The position numbers were made by a program, and so were the translations under genes. From Selaginella moellendorffii (Eukaryota > Streptophyta > Lycopodiopsida > Selaginellales > Selaginellaceae), in the NCBI RefSeq assembly GCF_000143415.4, contig NW_003314298.1, positions 882,645 to 946,644 on the forward strand: a DNA stretch of 64,000 nucleotides, written 5' to 3'. Position 1 is the stretch's first letter, and each line of letters opens with the position of its first letter. Shown here in pieces: positions 11,561 through 20,964 of this stretch. The notes under the pieces were generated by a model that made no database searches, was not told where the DNA came from, and saw only the letters and a program-made list of their open reading frames with translations.

Positions 11561-12889
11561 AGAACCAGGTCTTGAAGGAACTCTCCAGTGGTGCTTCCAA
11601 ACTGACTTGAGGTTGAGACTGGGGCCGAGGGGCCTTGGGTGGGAGTGAGCATGGGCCTGAGTGGTGCCGGAGGGGCCACCCAGGGAAGTGCTCAAGAGCA
11701 GCTCCCACTCCCGAAAGGGAAACCGACTGCGGTGCTCCCGGCTCAGGTGGAGTGGTGCCCCACTTGAGTACCTTGTGGCTCATTGGTCCTCGCCCTTCCT
11801 AGGGGCTTGGGCCTTCCCTTCGGGATGGAAGTGGGGGGGTAGAGGTACCCATACCGGGCCGTTAGGCCATGGTGTTTCGCCCCGACGTCCCGAAGCAAGT
11901 GCTGCACCCAAGGCTTGGGATTTAGAGGGTCCTATGATCAAGTCTTGTGGTACCTTGGGGTGTTAAGAATCTGGAGGCTTGGTGTGCTTGGCTGCTTGTG
12001 CCTGCAGGGAGTGTAGCCGAACCTTAAGTCCAGTCTAACCCGGGGAGGGGGATTGGGAGAGATTTGGGAATCCGTAGATGGATGGCTAACACTCCGTTGC
12101 TCGTGCAGTGAGTAGCTGAAACCAAGTAGGACAAAGTAGGAGCTAGTACCATAGGCGAGAACCTTGGCGAGGGAACTTAGCACAAGCCAAGGCAGAGTTG
12201 GTCGGATAGTCGAGGTAAGCGGGCAAATTGGAAAGGAAAAATTTGTGGCTTACAACCCTCTCTATTGAAATGTGTTTATGGTCCTAGGGGCATTGTGACA
12301 TATCAAAGGATTTTGCATCAAGTTCTGTATTTGCATGTTTATCAAGCTACTGAATTGCAAAACCCTAAACATGTGGCAAATGCTGCGTGAAGAAAGATGC
12401 CCTTTCTGGGCAAATGCTGTAAGAGGCAGATGCTGAGCAGATGTATCTCAGGCTAGCGAAGGGGACAAACGAAAGCTAGCTATAAACATGATGGGATGCA
12501 AATAGATTACTAGGCTGGTCCTGCGAAAATCAAAATCCATAATTGAAAACATTGAAAATGCAAAAAGAAAGGTTTATAATATTTTTGAATTTTAAGCAAC
12601 CAAAGGAATGTAAGTAGGGCATGTGTTTGTAAGTTTAAAAATGCCTCAACCACTTAAATTCCCAAGTAAATAAAGTTGTTTCTATTTTTGGTACAAGTAA
12701 ACTTTATAGCGTGTGGGCTCATGCAATTTTGAACCCAAAAATGCACCAAAAAATGCTCGACTAGCATTATTCTTTGAATGGCGTGTGGCCTTATATTGCC
12801 ATAAATGGACGTACACACACAACATAATTATTCCTTTACACGGCAAATAATTTTGGCGCGGATCGCTGACACAGCATGTGAGCGTGTGG
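11561..12889. other. Non-coding LTR-like sequence with three palindrome copies
   Basis: The first part (to about 11900) resembles the middle of the family B LTR ('gtacccata', 'gttaggcca'). Beyond 12250 it is AT-rich with AAACCCTAA near 12360. Diverged copies of the 22-bp palindrome lie at 12706-12727, 12778-12802 and 12880-12903. It probably contains the 3' LTR of the minus-strand gypsy element, but I could not find LTR ends. No gene is visible. Confidence 0.45.
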
Positions 12890-13977
12890 GAGCTCACGTC
12901 CATCAACATCAACTAGCACATATGCTCCACCTCCGATGTGTCACTAGACAAAGTAGGGGCCAGTCCAGCGAGGGGAGAATTTCGAAGGTGGAGTAAACTC
13001 CTTGAGTAGAACAAGATTGCCATCCTCAAATGGTTCAGCAGACTGCTGGTGATCGATGACTGACTTGATCTTCTGCTTGCCTTGAAGGAGATGTTCCGAT
13101 GTGGATCATCGCTGTTCTTCCAAGGCAAGAACCTCGAAGTCACGTGCATGAAGCTTGTCGTCATCGCTAAGTTGCATCGCTGCTGCATATCAAAGAGAAA
13201 GTGAGAGTGATGGCACTTGGATCTCCACTGGAAGCACGGCCTCTGTCCCATAGACAAGGGAGAATGGGGTCGTAGAGATGGATGTCTTGAAGGACGTCCG
13301 AAAGGCCCACAACGCCATAACCAGGTGTTTGTGCCAACGCCTTGGGTGATCTTCCACAAGCTTTGAGATGACTATGTTCAATATCTTGTTGTTGGACTCC
13401 ACCTGGCCATTGCACTCAAGATAATAGTTGCTGCTCTTCACATGCTTGACCTGCAACTGTTGGAGAAGATGCTACATCACCTGTCCAAGGAAGCCGCTGC
13501 CACAATCGGAAATCAAAATAGCAAGAACTTCGAATCGGCAAATGATGTACTCATAGACAAACTTTGCTATAGACTATTGATTTGCTTGTCGCAGAGGGGT
13601 GGCCTCAACCCATTTTGTGAAATAGTCCGTCGCCATGATGATATATCGGTGTCCTTTTGAGCTCAGTGGGTTGATCGGGCCGACGAAGTCAAGTCCCCAC
13701 TGGAAAAAGGGACCCGGAGAAGTGATGAGCTGGAAAGGAAGACGTGGAACATGGCTCTAGGGGTTGAACCGTTGGCACTGCTCACATGCTTTTGCATAGG
13801 CCAAGCTGTCCTGGTGAATTCGAGGCCAAAAGTAGGGCAAGAGGAGTTGTGCTGTGACCTGTCCCGAGAAATGCCCTGCACAAGAGTGGAAAGCATGAAG
13901 GAGCTCAGGGACCTCGTGTTCCCCCACACACCGCAACAAAACTTCCTGAGAAGTCCTCCTATAAAGGTGTCCGTCAA
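12890..13977 (-). pseudogene. pol: Gypsy integrase (second element)
   Basis: Read right to left. An HHCC zinc finger (HAFHSCAGHF, ACEQCQRF) is followed by the core with DFVGPINP, ISDCGSGFLGQ and NGQVESNN, which keep the D, D and E positions. The C-terminal 'FSPRWTGPYFV'-type segment follows. Stops lie at 13576-13574 and 13474-13472 (both TAG, explainable from CAG or AAG). It is continuous with the RT/RNase H region to the right. Confidence 0.8.
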
Positions 13978-14049
13978 GAAGGCAAAACCCCCATGCTCAG
14001 ATTTCCAATGCCTTTTGTTGTACTGTTGAGGAATCTGCTGGGAATTGAC

Positions 14050-15608
14050 CTACACTGCAATGTCTTGTAATGCTGCTGGGACCACAAAGGAAGTAGCTTC
14101 AGCAACCAGGAACTCGCTCAGATCCCTCACACGCTTCTGCCGCATGTGAAAAGTTGGCTGGAACTCTTGGATGGTCACAATCCAAGACAAAGTACGAGGA
14201 CTATGAATTGGTCGTTGTAAAAGAAAGGTCAGCACATTAAAATAGACGTGGAAATGGATATGGGCTCCAGCGAGGAAGTGACAAAATCCCTCCAAGGTGT
14301 AAACAACAGCCATTGCTTCTTTTTCCGCATCCACGTACTTCTTCTCAGTCTCCTTGAATGAATGTGAGGCATAGTATGTTGCATGTGGTGGTTGGCCAGG
14401 CTGTGAACATTGGCAAAGGCATACTCCAAAAGCCTCTATACCCATTGTGATGTAGATGTCGAAAGGAAGTTGTCGCTCTAGTGGTTGGAGTACCAGGGCT
14501 GTGCGGAGTGACTGCTTCAGTGATTCAAAGGCTTGTTGTAGTAGAGCTATCAGAGGCCGTGAATGTGCAGCATAGTCATGGAGGAAACGGAGAAAGAAAC
14601 CCATTTGACCGAGGAAGCTGCGAAGCTGCTTCACGTTGGTTGGTGGGTTCTGATCCAGAATCTCCTGAGCCTTGGCTACTTGGGGCCTGATCCCATCCTG
14701 CGAGACATTAAACCCTAGCAACCAGCCTTCAGTCACCCCGAATTTACACTTTGCCGGGTTCAATGAAAACCTGTGTTTTCGGGAGCGAGTGAAGATCTGC
14801 TCCAAGTGCACAAGGTGGTCCTTAAAGGAGTCAGAGGTCATGCACAAATCATCCATATACATCCTCAAGGCACCTCCCATCAAGTTGTGAAAGGCGTGGG
14901 TCATAAAGCGCTGAAAAGTAGCTCCGGCATTACACAAGCCAAACGGGAGGACGTTGAAAGCGAAGACGCCCCAAGGTGTTCGGAAGGCTGTAAGATCTCG
15001 ATGATCGGGATGATCTGGTTGTACCCTGAAAACCCATCCATGAAAGAGTAGTAACGGTGTCCAGCCATCTCATCCACAATTGCATCGATAAACGGAGATG
15101 GAAAGTGATCTTTCGCAATTGCCTTGTTCAAGTCTCAAAAGTCAATGCAGAGGCAGAGTTTTCCATTTGCCTTGCGTGCAGGGATGAGATTTGCCACCCA
15201 CTCTGAGCTCTCCAAAGGGTAAATAAAGCCGGCTGCTAGAAGTCGCTCGATCTCCAACTTCATCTCGGAGTGAGCTACTGGGCTGAAATGCCACATCTTT
15301 TGACGGACTGGTTTGGCTGTCTCTGAAATCACAATACTATGCATGATTGTGTCCATGGGAACTCCTAGAAGCTGACTGTAGTCCCAAGCAAACACGTCCT
15401 TGGAATAGTGGAGGAGATCCAAGAGCTTTGCTGTGTTTGTTGAAGCAAGCGATGTGGCGATAAAGATCGGGTCCTTGTCATGACCCAGGAAAACGGCATG
15501 AACCCTAGAGTCTGGAGAAACCTTAGGCTTAGGGGGCTCATCTATCTTTGATTCCTCCCTGACCTTGGAAACCAAAGAGTAGGGAGTGCCTTTTGCCTCT
15601 CGCATCAT
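14050..15608 (-). pseudogene. pol: Gypsy reverse transcriptase and RNase H (second element)
   Basis: The N-terminal part ends CIDF followed by TGA (15137-15135) and DLNKA. The family motif IDFRDLN shows this is an Arg CGA changed to TGA. A frameshift near 15010 separates GFSGYNQI from FRTPWGVF. Next come LPFGLCNAGATFQRFM, the intact catalytic box YMDD and an RNase H domain up to 14050. Otherwise the sequence is well preserved. Confidence 0.85.
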
Positions 15609-15664
15609 GGTGATTGCTTGATGTGATAACCTGTCTACCCAAAGTTTTCTTCACGAGGGACACT

Positions 15665-16306
15665 TCAAAAAGTCACCTGGGAGAACTCATCCTTCAGGTT
15701 GACCACCTGTTGCCATAGCTCTTTCAAGTTCTCTTTGCTGACTTGGTATTCTCTAGTAAGTTGGTGTATGATGAGTTGCACATCTCCAACAAAAGTGACT
15801 CGCCTAAACTTGAGATCTGTGGCCAACTTCATGGCATTGATAGCCACCAAGTACTCTATTTCATTAGCTGATGTTGCTGGCAAAGTGATAGAGAGGTTGG
15901 CTACTTTGTTCTCCGCAGAATCAATCATCCAAACTCCAATGCCGGCAACCTGGTTTTTGGGGTAGAAAGCACCATCAAAATAAGCTGTAATCATAGGAGT
16001 GTCCTCTTCTTCAAATAAAGATGTTGGGGACACCACATCCGGCAAGACCGTCTCTGGCAAGTCAGGCAAGAATGCTGCTATTGGATTCAGAGTCTTTGTC
16101 TGTTGTTCTCTTTGCTTCTGATGCTCTGAGTGCTCGATGTCCAATGCAAGGACTGTAACCAAGTACTCTACAAGTGAAGGAAGATCCTCCACTGAAGTCC
16201 AGTCCAAGTCTGATGCTGAAGTTTCAGTGTAATATACTTGGACCTGTACCGGGAGCTCCATAGTAGGAAATTCTGAACTCAAAGAGCTATAACTCACATA
16301 CAACAT
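15665..16306 (-). pseudogene. Additional RNase H (RVT_3-type) domain upstream of RT
   Basis: After a variable N-terminal half, a second RNase H domain starts at 'TAYFDGAFYPK' and continues with 'SANEIEYLVAINAM' and 'FVGDVQLIIHQL'. These carry the D, E and D positions of archaeal-type RNase H. In dual-RNase H gypsy elements I know of, this domain follows the ordinary RNase H. Here it sits between protease and RT, so the order is protease, extra RNase H, RT, RNase H, integrase. A stop at 15665 separates it from the RT frame. Confidence 0.7.
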
Positions 16307-16543
16307 GTCTGATTGGCTTGATTCTTTCTGCCAGTTCTATGTCTGGATGTCATCCTCCATCTCCAAGAAATGGCATGACAAAATACGCTTGGAGTCGTTA
16401 GCTACTGCGATTTTAGTAGGAAGATGCTAGCTGTGTGACACCTCAGATAGTTGTTGAGGAGGATTGAGTTCGGCTGTGTCCTGTGAAAGATGGACTTGGT
16501 CTGGAGTGATTGTGTCGTCAAGCTCCATAAGAGAAAGTCGGTC

Positions 16544-17477
16544 TCATGCAAGAAAAAAATTGAGGAGCCCTTCCTCTATCGAGAAACACTTCAAAAAGTT
16601 GGATATGGGAGCCCGTACTTTATGAGCCCCGCCATCAAATAAAGAGAGCCTGTCTAGAGGCTCGGCCTTACTCTCAAATAAAGAGAGTAAAGCTAAGAGA
16701 TGTCTCGGGCTATCTGACTCACCTCCAACCATGTCAATTGCATTGCATGAGAAAGCATCTGTCATATAGATGGTTGACTCCACCGCCAACTCAAGAAAAA
16801 CCTCTGTGAACTCGAGAGAGAAGTGTGATGTGAAGGCCATCTTAGTCTGAGCCTACTGGGCTTGCTGAGAAAGAGCTCTACTGTGGTTGTTGAGAAAGGT
16901 GGTGCTATGGGTTCCATTGCTAATTTCCATCTTGCCTTTTGCGCTGTCAATGGTGGAATGGGTTGTGACTTGCCATGAGCGGCAAAGGATGATAAAGTCC
17001 TTCAAAGAGGACATTCCAAGATGTTGGTAGTCAACCACGAGGAAATCTGCCTCAGAAATAACACCTGGCACAGAGACCTTGACACCACAGCAAATGCCTA
17101 CTGGAGGAATAGTGTGGTTGGCGAAGGTCTTGAGCATGATGGAGGAGCTCTCAATGATCTATAGCTATGCTAAAGGGCAGTTTTGAGAGAGATAATATTG
17201 CTTCCAGAATCAGAGTCAACCAAAGCATCTGTCCTACAAGAGGAAGTATCAATCTGCACAGGGACAAAGAATGGACCAAGATCGCCACCATATCTTGTCA
17301 TGTCAACAATGTGCACCTCTTGAGGAGTCCTCTTGAGAGTGCTCTCTAGAGTTCCTGACCATGCAAACTCCTCTAAATGTTGGCCGAATCCCGGGACAAG
17401 ACACAACATGTCTTGAAGCAAAAAGGTGACAGGAGTGTCAACCAGCTGTTGAAGAACTGGCTCTAGAACAGGAATAG
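16544..17477 (-). pseudogene. pol: Gypsy protease and linker (second element)
   Basis: 'ALVDSDSGSNIISL' is a retroviral-type aspartic protease active-site region, and 'DFIILCRSWQ' corresponds to the later ILGRPWL motif. Stops occur near 17163 and 16855. The frame runs unbroken into the Mutator-like element's target site at 17478 and resumes in the gag part at 29191. Confidence 0.7.
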
Positions 17478-17486
17478 CTGTTGGAG
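17478..17486. repeat. Left target-site duplication
   Basis: CTGTTGGAG, identical to 29183-29191. It belongs to the gypsy Gag-Pol frame. Confidence 0.85.
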
Positions 17487-17775
17487 GGGATGGTCCAAAG
17501 TTGAGTTGAGCTCATGAGTTGAGCTCAATTCAACACAAGTCAACTCAAGTCAACATAGTCAATAAGAAATATTACAAAGGAGATCTAAATTGAACAAATG
17601 AAGGTTCTAGCAAACTTTAAAATATTAAAATACGTAAATATCTAAGTTAAAAGTTTCTATAAGATTGAATTGTTTAAAAAAGACAAAGTTCATGAGAACC
17701 TATCTTTTATAAAACTATATTATTTTATTATGACAACTGTTACAGCTGTCATATTTGATTTGACTACTTAATATT

Positions 17776-18090
17776 TTGAATACTTTTACAGCTGTAGATA
17801 CTATTCCTTCATTCAAAAGAGTTTTTAGGGTTCTTGAGAAGATGGGAAGCAAGGAAAATACAAGATCTGTGAGTAAGAGTTGTAGTGCAAAGGAATGTGA
17901 GAATGTTAATTTTGTTTCACTACCACAATCTCCATATTACACTCCTGGTCTTTATTACCCATCTGGGAATGTGGAGACCACTATCACGATTGATAAAAAT
18001 GCTCCTGTTACTTCTGAAACAACAGTCCAGAGCAAGAGAAATGAAGAAATGAACAGCACAGCGGAAAGCACCAAGAAATCTACTCCATAA
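17776..18090 (+). CDS. Hypothetical open frame in the left arm of the MULE
   Basis: About 104 codons, Ser/Thr/Lys-rich after 'FKRVFRVLEKMGSKEN'. No domain is recognised. A start codon after 17776 or an upstream exon is equally possible. It lies between the left terminal repeat and zinc-finger gene A and may be a chance or relict frame. Confidence 0.25.
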   Translation: MNTFTAVDTIPSFKRVFRVLEKMGSKENTRSVSKSCSAKECENVNFVSLPQSPYYTPGLYYPSGNVETTITIDKNAPVTSETTVQSKRNEEMNSTAESTKKSTP

Positions 18091-18565
18091 AACTTTCTAT
18101 GACATTTGTAATTTACATATTAATTCATATTAAAAACTCTATTGCTTGCCTATATCGCAATCCTCTCATATGATAAGACCAAGGTATATTTTGCAGTGAA
18201 TCCTCATTAAAAGTTTTTGGGAATTGTTTGTAAATAATGATAAAAGAAATCAAAATCTTTCGAAAGACTCAAAAGTAATATCACATCAAAGAATCAACTT
18301 TATCTACATTTCCAAGACTAAAAGGCAATCTCACATGAGAGAATGGTAGCGTGCCAACGTGCTCTACCACTATAATGTGGTCTATATTTCCTTGCAATTT
18401 ATTTCCGTAGACATTTGGCATGTGTAGAAAAGAATATATGTGTAGCAAAGTAGGATTCATCATAATGATAGAGCATGTGTATACACGATAATCTAAAATT
18501 CTAGAAGCTCTTATGTTTACAAGAAAGCTATGATTATGAAGCCCCATTTCCAAGACTGACATTTA

Positions 18566-18703
18566 AAGAATCTGAGTATTGTCAGTGTCATAATAAATAA
18601 ACCTCATTCCCAAGAATCTGAGTATTGTCAGTGTCATAATAAATAAACCTCGTTCCCAAGAATCTGAGTATTGTCAGTGTCATAATAAATAAACCGCATT
18701 CCC
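18566..18703. repeat. Three-copy 46-bp tandem repeat
   Basis: Units begin AAGAATCTGAGTATTGTCAG at 18566, 18612 and 18658, with one or two differences between copies. They lie just upstream of zinc-finger gene A, in its likely promoter. A minus-strand frame at 18281-18562 next to it shows no domain. Confidence 0.9.
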
Positions 18704-18716
18704 AAGACTAAAACTT

Positions 18717-18727
18717 AGTATATAAAC
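18717..18727 (+). promoter_or_regulatory. TATA box of zinc-finger gene A
   Basis: 'agtatataaac' about 70 bp upstream of the ATG at 18796, directly after the 46-bp tandem repeats. Confidence 0.45.
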
Positions 18728-18795
18728 TATCTAGAAAAGTTATAGTCATTGTAGGTTTTTTGTTCTCCTTGAGCTCCTTAGAAGTTTATATTGAA

Positions 18796-19341
18796 ATGGC
18801 TCAAAGGAGACCCATTGCTAATCGTACTTGGCCCCCCAGCATTTCATATCAATCTCCACCTCCATCCCCAAGTTCTACCAACATTCCACCTTCACCTCTA
18901 CGTAACAATCCTTTTTCTGCTGAGGGCTCTAGTGAAGCTGAATTAGAGCTCCCTATATGTGAAATTCCGGATCTTGCTACTAGAGAGGGATTGCCTTTAG
19001 CGCTTCAAGAGCAATGCCACATGTTTTTGCAAGATCTTGCTCCTGACATGGCAGGACTACTTGAAAGCATAGAACGCTATTACATTCGGTGTCCAATATG
19101 CTACTTTTTCTTGGACAAGACAAATGGCTCTATGGGTTTACAAACTTTTCTTGAGCATTGTAAGAATTGCCCAATGGCAGGTCTGGAAAATGTGCACATG
19201 TGGATGTACAATAGATTCAAGAATGAGTTACAGACACATACCCACTATCGCTTCATGGTGAGGAACAACATCCCCTTGGGAAACACTACATTGGCTAGTG
19301 CAAAATATGGGGTTTTTAGGCCACCCTATAGTGGAATGTAA
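18796..19341 (+). CDS. MULE cargo: CPIC zinc-finger protein A
   Basis: Intact frame of about 181 codons starting MAQRRPIANR; an upstream in-frame extension lacks an ATG. Residues 1-45 are Pro/Ser-rich and disordered. The C-terminal half has 'RCPICYFFLD', then 'LEHCKNCPMAGLENVHM', a plausible zinc-binding set of Cys and His residues. The protein at 28188-28640 has the same pattern (KCPICFLASG, later ATHCNITHPKDYHE) and a similar tail ('NELQTHTHYRFMVRN' here, 'TEMETHEYYGQYCEKN' there), so the two look like paralogues. A DNA- or protein-binding helper of transposition is a guess. It is convergent with the ParB-methyltransferase gene. Confidence 0.6.
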   Translation: MAQRRPIANRTWPPSISYQSPPPSPSSTNIPPSPLRNNPFSAEGSSEAELELPICEIPDLATREGLPLALQEQCHMFLQDLAPDMAGLLESIERYYIRCPICYFFLDKTNGSMGLQTFLEHCKNCPMAGLENVHMWMYNRFKNELQTHTHYRFMVRNNIPLGNTTLASAKYGVFRPPYSGM

Positions 19342-19553
19342 GATCTAGAATTACTTTACTATACTATAGTATTGTCACTATTAAAAGAAAAAATATAATA
19401 AAATGATATTAGTTGTAGGTAACATACCTTGTTCTAGAAGGTGCTATCATATCACATACAATTGTTTACAAAATGTTGAAGGAGGAGATGGCAACACACA
19501 AACGCTACAAAGTGATGGTGACAGGTGAGAATGATAATCTATAATTATGGTAT

Positions 19554-19635
19554 CTGACACTGACACTGACATCTGACAATTTTACTGACATCTGACAATT
19601 TTACTGACATCTGACACTTTCACTGACATCTAACA
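19554..19635. repeat. 19-bp tandem repeat between convergent genes
   Basis: Units around ACTGACATCTGACAATTTT, about four copies with short extra TGACAC pieces. They separate the 3' ends of zinc-finger gene A and the ParB-methyltransferase gene. Nothing else is seen from 19342 to 19669. Confidence 0.8.
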
Positions 19636-19669
19636 TATAACAAGCTTTCCATTTTATGTAAGGATGCAA

Positions 19670-20878
19670 TTAACTTTCTTCTGCCTCATCATCAACATAA
19701 TGATTTCTTTTATACTTCCTCCTATAGTGGTATTGTGGGGAAGATTCACCTTGCATATGTTGAGCCATGGCTTCTGCATAGTCAGGGAGACTTCGAAAGC
19801 CTCCAATTCTAGAAACTCCAGGTGATTGTGATCTATAAAATAGAATGAAATATATATTGAAATTTTAATAAACATAATTTACCTCCTTGAGGTTGAAGGC
19901 AACTCACGAAATCCTCTGAGCCGGCGTTTGAAGAAATGATGTTCTTCAATAGCAAACACCGACCTACCAGAGTCACGTGCTGCCTCCACCATAGAACCAC
20001 TACCTGCTGTGCAATCAATCACAATACCATCTGGTGGGCAATAGAGCTCAAGCAAGACTTGCATTGCTGATGGAGTTCGGAATCGGTACCCTGGAAACGT
20101 GTTGCGGATCTGCTCATCCACAAGGTTGGGTATGATGTTAGTGGAACTGTCGTACCCAGGCAAAACACGTGCTGCACGTTCGCTATCACGAAACCCATCA
20201 TGTGTGTTTCTGCAGAAGGCATGATAGGTCCACATCATAACCTGGAAAATAAAAATGTTTAGAAATTAGATAAAATTATAAAATACATACTCACCTTTTC
20301 AGGCTTCCCTTGGACGCCCCTTGTATCAACGCCAATAGGATCCATAATGCACCCAGAAGAGAATGACTTGAAATGAACTTCTGCTGCGCACGTCATAAGC
20401 TCATACATCCAGTTGGGGTCATTCGGTAGGATGAAGACGACATGGCCAGCTTCGAGCATAAGTACTTCGGACAATAGGAATGCATCGCGCAAGTGGTCAG
20501 GTGTGAGAAAGTTCCAATCCTCAACTTTCCCATCGATATCTGAAAGACCATCTGGAAAGTCGAAGAGAATGAAGTCCGCAACTGGGAGCACGGGCCTTTG
20601 TATCTTTCGGCACCAACGGTTGAACTGGCGGCGTATATCCATGTTGATGTCGTCTTCCGTGAAAGATGTCAATAATCTACTGTAAGAGCCAATGAAGATA
20701 CCCACAATGCCTCGTTGTGTTATTGGGGACACAGGACGGACCTATAAAAGAGCTAAGTGAATGAAAAAAGTAATAAATAGTATGATACCGTCATATGGCG
20801 TGTTGTCGATGAGAGTTCCTCCAACTCCTCTTCACGAGCATCTCGTCGAGCTGGAATGAAATTACTACCAACAGTCAT
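19670..20878 (-). CDS. Beta-class DNA amino-methyltransferase-like C-terminal part
   Basis: Four exons from ATG 20878. Motif IV is 'FILFDFPDGL' (DPPY replaced by DFPD). 'HVVFILPNDPNWMYEL' follows. Then 'YRFRTPSAMQVLLELYCPP', equivalent to the TQKP region, leads into motif I 'IVIDCTAGSGSM' and 'VFAIEEHHFFKRRL'. This IV-then-I order marks the beta class, which in bacteria makes N6-methyladenine or N4-methylcytosine. Motif I looks functional; motif IV is unusual, so activity is uncertain. The last exon encodes a basic Tyr/His-rich tail ending in VDDEAEES. Confidence 0.7.
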
Positions 20879-20964
20879 TGCTGCAAAAAACATGTATTAC
20901 CACCTTTAGTTTGTAAAATTCACTTTTGCTTACCTCGAGGTCGACGTGATATTCGGTGAACCAC

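Noticed and set aside
11039-11695. 218-codon frame across the gap
   Set aside because: Crosses 100 Ns and consists of tandem repeats and poly-G.
18566-18703. CRISPR-like array
   Set aside because: Three contiguous 46-bp tandem units without unique spacers in a plant transposon.
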